This document shows, one piece after another, positions 1-8,864 of a DNA stretch of 64,000 nt. The translations under genes and the position numbers were made by a program. The notes beneath the pieces were generated by a model. That model made no database searches. It saw only the letters and a list, made by a program, of their open reading frames with translations, and was not told the DNA's origin. This DNA is from Methylomonas fluvii (GTDB taxonomy: Bacteria > Pseudomonadota > Gammaproteobacteria > Methylococcales > Methylomonadaceae), in assembly GCF_014850975.1 (NCBI RefSeq), contig NZ_JACXST010000003.1, positions 806,001-870,000 of the forward strand, written 5' to 3'. Numbering within the stretch: position 1 is the stretch's first letter; every line of letters begins with the position of its first letter.

Positions 1-1517
1 AAACCGAACCCCACCCAAGTCAACATCCAGGCATCCCAGATCGGCCGGTGATATAGCCAACCGAAATCCCAATGATGCAAGCCGGAATACAACCAGCGAA
101 ATACCCGACGGCTTCGATCCAGCTTGGCTAGCAAGCTACCGTCTTGCGGGTCCAGGTAAAACCGGGTGCCAGCTTCATCCGCCAACTGTACCGATACCAC
201 CGGCAAGGGCTTTTCCACCAAGCTTTGATTATGCCGTGGGTAATAATAGCTGTCGTAGTCGTCCAGCAATTCCTGGCTGGCGATGGGCGTATCTTCTGCC
301 ACACGCTGAATCGCCTCGGTTACCGAGATTTTATTGAATTGCTGAACCGCCCCATCCACCGCTTGCGGCAATCGCTGACCATCGCGGCCATAGGCCAATA
401 ACACCGCTTCGCTGCCCAAGCGGCGCCAAGCCAATTCAACAATGTCCTTACCCTCGGCCGTATTCAGCGGGCCGGGCTGCCAATTGCGCATCGCATCGGG
501 TAACACCTTGCCCAAATAACGGTTCAGCTCTTGACGAGATGGATTAGCTTCGGAAAATAATTTGCCGGGATTAGTATCGATAAATCCGCTCAGCGCCCAA
601 GAAAGCGCCACAGTACCGCCGATCAAACCACTCCAGAAATGCCATTTAAACCAAAACTCCCGGTACGGTTGCGTACGGCCTTGCGAGTATGTGGGCTTGC
701 CGTTAAAACCCGGCCGCCAGCGCAACCAACCGATAATTAAACCGGTGATACACGCGATGGTCGCGCCCAAGCCGGACCACAGTTGCACGTCGTGGCGATA
801 TTGACCCAGACCGATGGCTTCCAGAGGTTTGAACAAATGCAGCCAATTGCCGGCATAGTAAAACGCCCTATCGATGCGGGTCGAGGCATGCAGGACTTCT
901 CCGGTACGCGCCGAAATCAACAACTCGTCACCGTCGTCGCTCGCCACCCTGTGAAACGGCCGCAAAGCATCCTGGTTGCGCAGAATAATCGGCGCTTCCA
1001 CCGTTTCCACCACTTGCAAATTCTGATTAATACCCTCACGCTTGAACCAATCATCGGCGATGCGTAACGCCTGCTCCACCGAAGTTTCGCGTAAGCTGCC
1101 GTCCAGTGCGGACAGCGCAAAGCGCGCGCCTTTGGTATCTTCAACCAGCCAAAATGGCTCATCGTTTTGCCTTACCAAACGGGCATCGGCTATACCGACA
1201 GCCGCTTCGGCGCCATTGCCCGCTTCGGTTTTAGCTTGCGCGCCGTGTTCACCCATGTTCGCCGGTTTGGATTGATGTTGCGCGACAAACAGCTTGCGCT
1301 GCTCGGCACTGCGCTCCCAGGCTTCGCCCAGGCTCAACCAGCCTGCTTCCGGCGCCAGGCTTTCCGCATGCGCCAATTGCTGACTGCGGCTTTGCGTGGT
1401 CGGCGTCGAATAGATAATCGCGATGCCGGTGAAAAACCAGAAAAACACGAACAAAGCCAACACCACACCCAGCCAGCGGTGGGTTTCATATAACAACCAA
1501 TTCAAAGACTTCTTCAT
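1..1517 (-). CDS. PepSY-associated transmembrane protein (3' end outside window)
   Basis: The reading frame is open from the ATG at 1517 to the window edge (about 505 codons), so the C-terminus is missing. The protein starts MKKSLNWLLYETHRWLG and runs straight into a hydrophobic helix (VVLALFVFFWFFTGIAII). This is the N-terminal pattern of the PepSY-associated TM helix family. These are inner-membrane proteins with large periplasmic PepSY domains, often found near TonB receptors and iron or haem uptake genes and sometimes acting as ferric reductases. Two further hydrophobic segments, around residues 180-200 and 230-250, fit the usual four-helix layout. The gene lies 87 bp downstream of the peroxiredoxin gene on the same strand and could belong to the same transcript. 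The family call is fairly firm; the substrate is unknown. Confidence 0.8.
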   Translation of the reverse strand, partial: MKKSLNWLLYETHRWLGVVLALFVFFWFFTGIAIIYSTPTTQSRSQQLAHAESLAPEAGWLSLGEAWERSAEQRKLFVAQHQSKPANMGEHGAQAKTEAGNGAEAAVGIADARLVRQNDEPFWLVEDTKGARFALSALDGSLRETSVEQALRIADDWFKREGINQNLQVVETVEAPIILRNQDALRPFHRVASDDGDELLISARTGEVLHASTRIDRAFYYAGNWLHLFKPLEAIGLGQYRHDVQLWSGLGATIACITGLIIGWLRWRPGFNGKPTYSQGRTQPYREFWFKWHFWSGLIGGTVALSWALSGFIDTNPGKLFSEANPSRQELNRYLGKVLPDAMRNWQPGPLNTAEGKDIVELAWRRLGSEAVLLAYGRDGQRLPQAVDGAVQQFNKISVTEAIQRVAEDTPIASQELLDDYDSYYYPRHNQSLVEKPLPVVSVQLADEAGTRFYLDPQDGSLLAKLDRSRRVFRWLYSGLHHWDFGWLYHRPIWDAWMLTWVGFG

Positions 1518-1604
1518 TGCCGCCCTCTTAAACGCCCTTTGTTGATGACACTATCCGTTGAAAATAACTTTGCACTTCGCCCCCTAGCACACTTCCCTAA
1601 ACCG

Positions 1605-2195
1605 CTATTGACCAGCCTGCGCGGATTTACCTAAACCTTGCACAATCTCCAAGGCCTTTTCGACATTTTCGGCGGGTTGCAAGTCGCCGACGCTGGCGAC
1701 GATCCTGCCGTCCGCCGCTACCACAAACGTGGTCCGAGCGATGGCACCGTGATTGACTTGTACGCCGCGACTGTCCAAGCGCCCGGTTTTCGACTCGTCC
1801 ACACTCAAGCCGTAAGAATTGGCGATCTTGCCGTCCGCATCCGAGGCCACCGGAAATTTGCTGGCGCAATAATCAGGGTCGGCCGAAAACTCCTTCAGCC
1901 GCTCGATACTGTCCAAGGACACACCCACAATCGTCGCACCGGCGGCGGTAAATTTGTCGTGATTGATCGCAAAAGTTCTTGCCTGAATATTGCAGCCGCG
2001 CCCGTAAGCGGTTGGATAGAAATACACCACTACCGGACCCTTACCGCGCGCTTCCTTCAAGGAATAGGCAAACGGCTTGCCGGCAAACGAGGCTTGGGTC
2101 TCGAAATCCGGCGCCACATCGCCTTCTTGCAAACCAGCAAGTGCCGAGAACGCGACTAACAGCAATAGTGCGCTACCCATAAAAAAACGTTTCAT
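1605..2195 (-). CDS. Exported peroxiredoxin (AhpC/TSA, BCP-like), atypical active site
   Basis: AhpC/TSA thioredoxin-fold protein of about 196 residues with a signal peptide (MKRFFMGSALLLLVAFSALA), so it is probably periplasmic. It should reduce peroxides through the cysteine in VVYFYPTAYGRGCNIQA. The start at 2195 is preferred over an upstream ATG at 2243 because a GGAG ribosome site lies just before it and the signal peptide begins there. The usual P-x3-T-x2-C peroxidatic motif is altered: the threonine three residues before the cysteine is glycine. The sister gene at 2973-3566 keeps this Thr. A second cysteine (DPDYCASKF) could act as the resolving Cys. It is last in a compact minus-strand set with a diheme cytochrome and the second peroxiredoxin. 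Catalytic competence is uncertain because of the missing Thr. Confidence 0.88.
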   Translation of the reverse strand: MKRFFMGSALLLLVAFSALAGLQEGDVAPDFETQASFAGKPFAYSLKEARGKGPVVVYFYPTAYGRGCNIQARTFAINHDKFTAAGATIVGVSLDSIERLKEFSADPDYCASKFPVASDADGKIANSYGLSVDESKTGRLDSRGVQVNHGAIARTTFVVAADGRIVASVGDLQPAENVEKALEIVQGLGKSAQAGQ

Positions 2196-2247
2196 ATCAA
2201 CTCCGTAAAAAGGATGGGAATAAGCTTCCGGCAGGACATTCATCTAC

Positions 2248-2970
2248 TTACAACCCAGATAGGTATTCGACCAAGGCATTCAATTCGTCGTCGTTTAAAG
2301 ACTTGGCGACCTTGTTCATCACGGCTTCCGGGCTGTTTTTGCGTTCGCCCAACTTCCAATTAGTCAATTGGCTGCGTAAATAAACCCGGCGCTGCCCACC
2401 TATAACCGGGTAAATGACCTTATCCACCACCTTGCCTTTACCGTTTTCGCCGTGGCAACTGGCGCACGCGGGTAAATCCCGCGCTGCATCGCCGTTTACA
2501 AACAAATTTTTAGCGAGCGGGTTGTCGGCAATTCGGTCGCCGCGCATGACTTGTTGGCTGGCAAAATACGCTGCGATGTCGGCCATGTCTTCTTGAGTCA
2601 GATCGGCGGCCATCACATTCATGATTTCATGGCTGCGCGCGCCAGATTTAAAATCGCTGAGCTGTTTAACCAAATAACCGGCGTATTGGCCGGCGTGGCT
2701 AGGAATTCTGACATCGCCGCTGTTGCCGTCCTCGCCATGACATTCCTGGCAACGTTCGTCCGCCGATTTTTGTTTACCGGCGACCGGATTGCCGGTGCCG
2801 ATACGCTGTAAGGCAAGCTCAGCGCCCTGCTCGGCCAATACGGTTTTCGCCGAGGCCAGCAAGGCAAAGGTACTGACGGCCAGCCACGGACTGCGGCGGC
2901 GCCAATGATGCCTTGCTCCGCGGCGTTTGGTGTCGGGCGCCACAGCGCATAGCCAACGGCAAAACCCCAT
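2248..2970 (-). CDS. Diheme cytochrome c, c4-like
   Basis: Two CxxCH haem sites are visible, CQECH and CASCH, each followed by a class I cytochrome fold and a plausible Met ligand region (EIMNVMAADL and EAVMNKVAKSL). The two-domain arrangement, about 240 residues including an N-terminal hydrophobic segment (WLAVSTFALLASAKTVLA), matches cytochrome c4-type electron carriers in the periplasm. The ATG lies 2 bp after the stop codon of the upstream peroxiredoxin gene, which implies translational coupling. The N-terminus before the hydrophobic segment is long and basic, so the true start could be a little further in. Being sandwiched between two peroxiredoxins suggests it passes electrons to, or works alongside, periplasmic peroxide reduction; that is inference. 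Confidence 0.87.
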   Translation of the reverse strand: MGFCRWLCAVAPDTKRRGARHHWRRRSPWLAVSTFALLASAKTVLAEQGAELALQRIGTGNPVAGKQKSADERCQECHGEDGNSGDVRIPSHAGQYAGYLVKQLSDFKSGARSHEIMNVMAADLTQEDMADIAAYFASQQVMRGDRIADNPLAKNLFVNGDAARDLPACASCHGENGKGKVVDKVIYPVIGGQRRVYLRSQLTNWKLGERKNSPEAVMNKVAKSLNDDELNALVEYLSGL

Positions 2971-2972
2971 GT

Positions 2973-3566
2973 CTAGTTCGCCTTCGGTCGATCAGCGGCG
3001 AGCTTTTCGACGATTTCCAACGCTTTGGCGACATTTTCTTCCGGCTTCAAACCACCCAAGGTCGCAGCAATTTTGCCGTTCGGCGTGATCACAAACGTGG
3101 TACGTTCGGCAAAGCCGTGGTTGATTTCCACGCCTCGGCTATCGGTTTTACCCGGCGCGGCGGCTTTCACGGCAATATCGTAATGACCGGAGATTTTGCC
3201 GTCGGCATCGGATGCCACCGGAAATTTGCTGGCGCAGTAATTGGGGTCGGCGGAAAAGTCGTTCAGGCGCTCGATGCTGTCCAGCGATACCCCGACGATG
3301 CTGGCACCGGCGGCGGCAAATTTTTCGTGATTGACCGCAAAACTATGCGCCTGCAGATTACAGCCGCCGGTATAAGCGGACGGATAGAAGTACACGACTA
3401 CCGGACCTTTCTTCAAAGCATCTTCCAGCGTGTAATTAAACGCCTTGCCGGCCAGGGAAGCTTGCGCTTGAAAATCCGGGGCTGGATGGCCTTCCGGGAG
3501 CGCGGCCATCACCGGCAAAGCAAAGACGGCAGGCAGCAGGCTTTTCAAAAATAAGTTTTTCATCAT
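2973..3566 (-). CDS. Exported peroxiredoxin (AhpC/TSA, BCP-like)
   Basis: Paralogue of the gene at 1605-2195, with a signal peptide (KNLFLKSLLPAVFALPVMA) and the complete peroxidatic motif FYPSAYTGGCNLQA (Thr and Cys both present). A second Cys in DPNYCASKFPVASD is a candidate resolving residue. Two ATGs are adjacent at the start (3566 and 3563); the second has slightly better spacing to the GAAG ribosome site. The gene starts 7 bp after the small cytochrome gene and ends 2 bp before the c4-like cytochrome, so the three are surely co-transcribed. Likely role: reduction of hydrogen or organic peroxides in the periplasm. Confidence 0.9.
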   Translation of the reverse strand: MMKNLFLKSLLPAVFALPVMAALPEGHPAPDFQAQASLAGKAFNYTLEDALKKGPVVVYFYPSAYTGGCNLQAHSFAVNHEKFAAAGASIVGVSLDSIERLNDFSADPNYCASKFPVASDADGKISGHYDIAVKAAAPGKTDSRGVEINHGFAERTTFVITPNGKIAATLGGLKPEENVAKALEIVEKLAADRPKAN

Positions 3567-3573
3567 TCTTCAA

Positions 3574-3960
3574 TTAGAGAGGTTTGTATTTGTCGTGGCA
3601 GGCGCCGCGGCATTGTTTGGAAAAGTCGTTGGCGGCCACTGCAGCCGTATCGAAATCACCGGCAGCCAGCGCATTCTGAATATTCGCCGCCTTGTCCTGA
3701 TATTCCTTGGCGTTATGCGTGGCGTCGTCGGCATTGCCGCGCTTGGCAAAAAATTCTTCAACCAGCTTGAATTCGTCCTGTAATTGCTTGGCTTGGGTTA
3801 CCGCGGTGTTCGCGTCCTTGGCGGCAATATTGTTTTGCACTTCCTGAATTTTGGTTTCCACATCATTCATTAACTCTTCGAAATCAAATTCGCTTTCGGC
3901 AATCACCGCGCTGCTGCTAAGAACCAACCCAATTCCGAAAAGATAAATCGTCTTTCGCAT
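3574..3960 (-). CDS. Small exported c-type cytochrome-like protein with CX3CH motif
   Basis: 128-residue protein with a signal peptide ending at VIAES, then a strongly helical, charged body (probably a helical bundle as in cytochrome c' proteins), and a C-terminal haem-type motif KQCRGACHDKYKPL. The motif is C-R-G-A-C-H, with three residues between the cysteines instead of two. The placement at the extreme C-terminus followed by DKY is otherwise exactly as in cytochrome c' families (CxxCHxxY). It is first in the minus-strand peroxiredoxin/cytochrome operon, so the leader at 3961-4200 should carry the operon promoter. Haem attachment through a CX3CH site would need experimental confirmation. 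Confidence 0.75.
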   Translation of the reverse strand: MRKTIYLFGIGLVLSSSAVIAESEFDFEELMNDVETKIQEVQNNIAAKDANTAVTQAKQLQDEFKLVEEFFAKRGNADDATHNAKEYQDKAANIQNALAAGDFDTAAVAANDFSKQCRGACHDKYKPL

Positions 3961-4267
3961 ATCAATAACCCTGTCACGGCTTTACATACCGCACTAAATT
4001 GTTTTCTCAGAACATCTCTAAAATTCCCTCTTCGCCAAACAGGACTCAAACGACCCACTGTCACCCAAGGCCCCCACAAAGGCCCGGCTTCGCGTATTAC
4101 CGGGAGATATCCGGTTTGCCGTCCATTGGCCCCAGCCTCCTTGCCGGGATAAACGCTCACCTGACAGCATCGTCCTAACGCCCTGTTTGATAAAGAAGGA
4201 ATTTCAGAGATGTCCACTTTGGTTCACATTCGCCTTGCCCCGGCAAATAGCCGGTTCGGCGAATCGC
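3961..4267. other. Intergenic region with no recognised gene
   Basis: About 300 bp between the cytochrome/peroxiredoxin operon and the DUF1501 gene. It must hold the promoter of the minus-strand operon starting at 3960, but no convincing -35/-10 pair or -24/-12 pair was recognised. No RNA gene is evident. Confidence 0.5.
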
Positions 4268-4296
4268 TTACCCGAAAGCGCCAAGCCTTCGGGTAA
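4268..4296 (-). terminator. Perfect 9-bp hairpin after DUF1501 gene
   Basis: Arms TTACCCGAA (4268-4276) and TTCGGGTAA (4288-4296) are perfectly complementary with an 11-nt loop, 18 bp past the DUF1501 stop codon. There is no T-run on the minus strand after it, so it may act as an mRNA 3' end stabiliser or a weak terminator. Confidence 0.45.
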
Positions 4297-4313
4297 TCCG
4301 TTAAAACCCGACC

Positions 4314-5777
4314 TTAAGCAATCAATTCCTTGATCACTTTGCCGTACACCACGGTTGGACGTTCCGAACGGCCTTGATACTTGTAAATCAGTTTCAAGTG
4401 ATCCAGACCCAACTGATTCAGCACCGTCGCGTGCAAGTCATAGGTATCCACTTCGGTACCTTTGATGGCTTGTACGCCCAGCTCGTCGGTGCCGCCATGG
4501 GTGTAGCCGGCTTTGACGCCGCCGCCCGCCATCCATTGGGTATAACCCCAAGGGTTGTGGTCGCGGCCGTCGCCGGATTCGCTCCATGGGGTACGGCCAA
4601 ACTCGGAAGTCCACACCACCAGGGTGTCATCCAGCAATCCTTTGGCTTTCAAATCTTTCAACAAACCGGCGATTGGTTTGTCAATAATTTTTGAATGCTT
4701 GCTGTGGTTGTCTTCGATGTTTTGGTGCGCGTCCCAATCGCGGCTGTCGCCTTTGATGTCGGTCGGGCCGGATACGACTTGCACGAAGCGCACGCCGCGT
4801 TCGGTCAAGCGTCTGGCACGCAACAACAATTCACCGTATGGGCGGGTAATTTCGTCGTTCAGGCCATATAGTGCTTTGGTTGCATCAGACTCCTTGCTGA
4901 AGTCAACCGCTTCCGGTGCGGTTTCCTGCATACGGTAAGCCAGCTCGTAAGATTCGGTGCGGGCTTGTAGTTCGCTATCGGTCGGATAGTTGGCCGCATG
5001 CTGTTGATTAATCTGTTTCAACAAGTCCAGCGCATGGCGTTTTTCCGCGTTAGCCAGATATTCCGGGTTGTTCAAATGCAGAATCGGCGAATTGCCGGGA
5101 CGGAACGGCGTGCCTTGATAAACCGCGGGTAAAAAGCCGGATTCCCAGTTCGTCACACCGCCGCGTGGTTCGCGTTTGTCGTTGTACAACACCACGTAGG
5201 CCGGCAGATTGGGGTTCGCCGAACCCAAAGCGTATTGCACCCAGGCACCGAGCGTTGGCCGGCCGGGGTTCAAGCCGCCGGTGTTCAACTTCATGATGGA
5301 AATATCGTGGGTCGCACCAACCGTGACGCTGGATTTAATAAACGCCAGGTCGTCAGCATGTTCCGCCAAATTGGGCAGCCAGTCGGAAAACCAGGCGCCG
5401 CTTTGCCCGTGCTGTTTCCAGTCGCGTTTAGTGGCGATCAATTTGGTGATACCGCCTTGGGTACTAGTTTTGATGCCTTGCAAAAACGACGCAGGAATAC
5501 CGGTACCGGCTTGTTTGACCAACTGCGGTTTGTAGTCGTACAAGTCCAGCGTGCTGGGGGCACCGGACATGTGCAGCCAGATGACGGTTTTGGCTTTCGG
5601 CGCAAAATGCGGCGCTTTCGGCGCTAAAGGATTGGCGCCGGCCAAAGCTTGCAGGGCAGGATCGTCCGCCAGGGCAGTGGCAATGACGCCACCGCCGGGC
5701 AGAAAACCGCTGACAGCCAAGCCGCCCAAGCCATAGCCGGTTTTTATTAAAAAATCGCGACGTGATTTGTTGTTCAT
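4314..5777 (-). CDS. DUF1501 protein, Tat-exported, sulfatase/phosphatase superfamily
   Basis: 487-residue DUF1501 family member. It starts with a twin-arginine signal (MNNKSRRDFLIKTGYGLGG followed by a hydrophobic stretch), so it should be exported folded by the Tat pathway. DUF1501 proteins belong to the alkaline phosphatase/sulfatase-like fold. Metal-site style segments are visible: VIWLHMSGAPS near residue 65, DWDAHQNIEDNHS near 350, and VVWTSEFGRTPWS followed by DGRDHNPWG near 390. It is the last gene of the operon with the DUF1549/DUF1553 protein and the rhodanese-like protein. That gene pairing is typical of planctomycetes and unusual in a gammaproteobacterium. The substrate is unknown; sulfate-ester chemistry is an inference from the surrounding regulon. 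Confidence 0.88.
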   Translation of the reverse strand: MNNKSRRDFLIKTGYGLGGLAVSGFLPGGGVIATALADDPALQALAGANPLAPKAPHFAPKAKTVIWLHMSGAPSTLDLYDYKPQLVKQAGTGIPASFLQGIKTSTQGGITKLIATKRDWKQHGQSGAWFSDWLPNLAEHADDLAFIKSSVTVGATHDISIMKLNTGGLNPGRPTLGAWVQYALGSANPNLPAYVVLYNDKREPRGGVTNWESGFLPAVYQGTPFRPGNSPILHLNNPEYLANAEKRHALDLLKQINQQHAANYPTDSELQARTESYELAYRMQETAPEAVDFSKESDATKALYGLNDEITRPYGELLLRARRLTERGVRFVQVVSGPTDIKGDSRDWDAHQNIEDNHSKHSKIIDKPIAGLLKDLKAKGLLDDTLVVWTSEFGRTPWSESGDGRDHNPWGYTQWMAGGGVKAGYTHGGTDELGVQAIKGTEVDTYDLHATVLNQLGLDHLKLIYKYQGRSERPTVVYGKVIKELIA

Positions 5778-5829
5778 TATCTAAACCTCTTGAATAGTAT
5801 TTTGTGTCGGCAAAGACTTAGGTTCTGTG

Positions 5830-5856
5830 GGCCGCCTGCCGAATCGGTAGGCGGCC
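5830..5856 (-). terminator. Intercistronic GC-rich hairpin
   Basis: Arms GGCCGCCT (5830-5837) and AGGCGGCC (5849-5856) plus an inner CCG/CGG pair form a stable hairpin in the 104-bp gap between the DUF1549 and DUF1501 genes. There is no T-run on the minus strand; it could adjust mRNA stability or expression ratio between the two genes. Confidence 0.45.
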
Positions 5857-5881
5857 TGTTAAGCCCAGTCCTTATGTATGC

Positions 5882-8218
5882 TTAAAACCGGTAGATAAAC
5901 TCGTTGGAGTTGGCTACCACGTGGACCAAATCCACGAACGCAGCGGCTCTAACAGGGTCACCCAGCGGCTTGTCCTTAACGCCGGCCGGTACGTTCACTT
6001 CAAACTTGCCATCCGCCGCCTTGGCGCGAATGATGGCTTCCTGTTCATTCAAGAAGGCCTGCAACGACTCTTTCTCACCATCGTTCGGTTGCCGCGCAAA
6101 CAAGATTTGATACAGTCTGCTGATGCGATCTTCTTCATCTTCACCCGCCTCGTTGATAACCCGGCCGGCCAAGGATTTAGACCAGTCGAAAATCAGCTCG
6201 CTGTTGTACAGGGTCAGGGCTTGCAACGGCGTGGTGGTTACCTCGCGTTTGCTGTGCGCTTCCTGTGGCGACGCCATGTTGAAAGAGTCCAGGATCGGAT
6301 ACGGGATACTGCGCCGGGTAAAGATGTACAAACTACGGCGGTTCTGATCGTGAACATCCTTCGAGGTTTTCCAGGCCGGATCGCCTTGGAAGTTGCCGCT
6401 GGTGGTGTTGATTGCTTTTGGCAACGGCGGGTACACGCTAGGTCCACCTACTTTCTCTTCCAGTTTGCCAGCCGCGGCTAATAAGGAATCCCTGACCTGC
6501 TCGGCTTCCAACCGTTGGCGCGGAAACACTGCCAGCAATTGGTTTTCGCCGTCGGCTTGCGCCACATCTTCACGATAATCGGACGATTGGCGATAAACGC
6601 TGGACAGCAATATCTCACGGTGCAGTTTTTTCACGCTCCAACCGTCGTTGACGAATTTGGAGGCCAGGTAATCCAACAACTCGGGGTGCGTCGGTTTTTG
6701 ACCGGCTTTACCGAAATCGCTGACGGTGGTAACGATACCTTTACCGAAATATTGGTCCCAAATCCGATTGGTATACACCCTAGCGGTCAGAGGATTGGTC
6801 GGGCTGGTAATCCATTTCGCCAGCGCTGACCGCCGGCCGGATGAAAACGGCAACGGTTTGATGTCCGGTTTTTCGTCGGTAATCGCTTCCGGAAACGCCG
6901 GCTGCACTTCTTCCAATGGCTTTTCGTGATCGCCTACCGCAAACACATAGCTAGGCGGCGCATCAGGATGACCCAGTTCGGTCATCGCCGAAATGGTGTT
7001 GGAGGACGTGGTGGGTTTCAAATCGTTGAATTTTTTAAGTTCTTTATCCAGCTTTTCCAGCTCGGCCCATTGCTCGGCGATTTTTGGATCGCGGGTTTTG
7101 GCATCGGTACTTTCACCTTTTTCCCGGAAATACGATTCCAAACTGCCTTCGTCGGTCACATTTGCCAAACGATGGTTAACCCAACGGTCGCGAGCATTCC
7201 ATTGCTCTTTAGGTTTGAAGATCGCTTCCCGCGAGTCGGTCAAATAACGTTCCTTGTGATATTTAAGTGCCTCTTCCCTGTGCGTATCGATAATGGCTTT
7301 TTTCTTGGCGCGAATATCTTTAGTCGCCTCTTCCCATTTGGCGTACTGTTGTTCGTAGGCTTTTTCCACTTCGCCTTTCTTCGCGGGGATGTTGTCTACC
7401 GGCGCGACGTTGGCAAAGAACGACTGTAGCGAGAAATAATCTTTCTGGCTGATCTTGTCGAACTTGTGGTTATGGCAACGCGCGCATTCCACGGTTTGAC
7501 CCAACACCACCTTGCCCACGGTATCGGTAATATCCGTAGTAATTTGGTATTTGCGTTGTACCAAGTCTCGGGAGTTGCTGTTGTCCGGGAATTGCGCCAT
7601 GAAGCCGGTGGCCACCAGGGCTTGTTCGTCGCCCGGCCACAATTCGTCGCCGGCCAATTGTTCCTGAATAAATTTGCTGTACGGCTTGTCCTGATTAAAT
7701 GAGCTAATCACGTAATCGCGGTAACGCCACATGTTCAAGCGATCATTATCGTTTTGGAAACCGGTACTATCGGCATAACGCGCCAAATCCAGCCATTTAC
7801 GCCCTTGGCGCTCGCCGTATTTAGGCGAAGCCAACAATCGGTCCGCCAATTTTTCGTAGGCATCAGGCGATTTATCGTTAACAAATGCATCGACTTCTTC
7901 CGGGGTGGGAATGACGCCCCACACATCCAGCGTAGCCCGGCGGATGAACGACGCGCGGTCGGTATCCTGCGAAGGCTTGATGCCCTTGGCTTCCAGCGGT
8001 GCCAACACGAACGCATCAATAGGGGTTCTCACCCAATCTTTCTGCTGCACGTCAGGCACTGCAGGCGCTTTGACCGGTTGATATGACCACAGTTTGGATT
8101 TCGTTTGTCCGGCGGGCGCAGCGGCTTCAGTCGCCGGTTTCTCCTCTGCTGCCTGGGCTGCGTCGGAAAGTGCCAGCGCCAATCCCCAGACCACCGCGCA
8201 ATATAGTTTTATTTTCAT
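5882..8218 (-). CDS. DUF1549 / DUF1553 (planctomycete-type) exported protein
   Basis: 778 residues with a Sec signal peptide ending at AAQAAEE. The N-terminal half is DUF1549: DAFVLAPLEAKGIKPS, then RATLDVWGVIPTPEEVDAF, KWLDLARYADSTGFQNDN and a haem-like CARCHNHKFD motif near residue 245. The C-terminal half is DUF1553: SGRRSALAKWITSPTNPLTA and ILLSSVYRQSSDYR. Planctomycete versions often have an extra N-terminal cytochrome domain, which is absent here. The partner DUF1501 gene follows immediately. The function of the pair is not known; the CxxCH could bind haem or a metal in the periplasm. The operon appears to be led by a sigma-54 promoter at 8865-8880. Confidence 0.88.
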   Translation of the reverse strand: MKIKLYCAVVWGLALALSDAAQAAEEKPATEAAAPAGQTKSKLWSYQPVKAPAVPDVQQKDWVRTPIDAFVLAPLEAKGIKPSQDTDRASFIRRATLDVWGVIPTPEEVDAFVNDKSPDAYEKLADRLLASPKYGERQGRKWLDLARYADSTGFQNDNDRLNMWRYRDYVISSFNQDKPYSKFIQEQLAGDELWPGDEQALVATGFMAQFPDNSNSRDLVQRKYQITTDITDTVGKVVLGQTVECARCHNHKFDKISQKDYFSLQSFFANVAPVDNIPAKKGEVEKAYEQQYAKWEEATKDIRAKKKAIIDTHREEALKYHKERYLTDSREAIFKPKEQWNARDRWVNHRLANVTDEGSLESYFREKGESTDAKTRDPKIAEQWAELEKLDKELKKFNDLKPTTSSNTISAMTELGHPDAPPSYVFAVGDHEKPLEEVQPAFPEAITDEKPDIKPLPFSSGRRSALAKWITSPTNPLTARVYTNRIWDQYFGKGIVTTVSDFGKAGQKPTHPELLDYLASKFVNDGWSVKKLHREILLSSVYRQSSDYREDVAQADGENQLLAVFPRQRLEAEQVRDSLLAAAGKLEEKVGGPSVYPPLPKAINTTSGNFQGDPAWKTSKDVHDQNRRSLYIFTRRSIPYPILDSFNMASPQEAHSKREVTTTPLQALTLYNSELIFDWSKSLAGRVINEAGEDEEDRISRLYQILFARQPNDGEKESLQAFLNEQEAIIRAKAADGKFEVNVPAGVKDKPLGDPVRAAAFVDLVHVVANSNEFIYRF

Positions 8219-8283
8219 TGAATTCCTCCAAAATAACAGCTTGATGGAACGAAGCCGGGACTTAACCCAACCTCATTCGGAAA

Positions 8284-8790
8284 TTAACCTTTATGCTTAT
8301 GGCCTTTGCTGTGCTCTTGCTCTTTGGCATGCTCTTCGGGCTTAGGCGCGGGCGGGACGATTTTGGTAATCTTGCCGCCCTCTTCTTCATAGTTTTGCGA
8401 ACCTATCGCGCCTACCACTTTGAAACCCTTTTCAGCCAGCAAATCGGCAGACTTACCGGCACGGCCGGCGTGATTGGACACAGTAACAATCGAGCGTTCT
8501 TTGGGGATAAACGGCAAAGCCTTATCCAGTTCATCGATTTGTACGTTCAAATAGACGGGAAAGGTACCGATCTTGCTGATCTCATCGGGACGGCGCACAT
8601 CGATAAACAATACTTGCTCAGGCTTGGCGAGTAAGGCATCGATTTCCGCGCGATTCAATTTGGGCGTTTTATAGGTATAAGGCCGCGCGGCCGGCGCCTC
8701 GGTTTTTTTACCGGCGTCCGCGTCGGCGGCAAAAGCGAGTGGAGCCGCCAAAATCAGAGCTAAAAGAGCCGCTGTGGTCGTGTTTTTCAT
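8284..8790 (-). CDS. Exported rhodanese-like domain protein lacking the catalytic Cys
   Basis: 168 residues with a signal peptide (MKNTTTAALLALILAAPLAFA) and a rhodanese homology domain from about residue 45: PEQVLFIDVRRPDEISKIG, then the active-loop equivalent SIVTVSNHAGRAGKS and LLAEKGFKVVGAIGS. In active rhodaneses the loop starts with Cys; here it is Ser (VSNHAGRAG), so sulfur transfer through a persulfide is not expected. The C-terminus is rich in His, Lys and Glu (EEHAKEQEHSKGHKHKG) and could bind metal. It is the first gene of the operon with the DUF1549/DUF1553 and DUF1501 genes, 64 nt downstream of the predicted sigma-54 start site. Possible role: periplasmic binding or sensing; unknown. 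Confidence 0.85.
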   Translation of the reverse strand: MKNTTTAALLALILAAPLAFAADADAGKKTEAPAARPYTYKTPKLNRAEIDALLAKPEQVLFIDVRRPDEISKIGTFPVYLNVQIDELDKALPFIPKERSIVTVSNHAGRAGKSADLLAEKGFKVVGAIGSQNYEEEGGKITKIVPPAPKPEEHAKEQEHSKGHKHKG

Positions 8791-8864
8791 TGCTATGTCT
8801 TCCTGTTATTAGTTGCTAACTGCACGGTTTATCGCGCTTGAATAAGGTTCCTCATTAGGTAAAA

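Noticed and set aside
917-1162. Other frames within the PepSY gene
   Set aside because: They overlap the long open frame of the PepSY protein and have no independent support.
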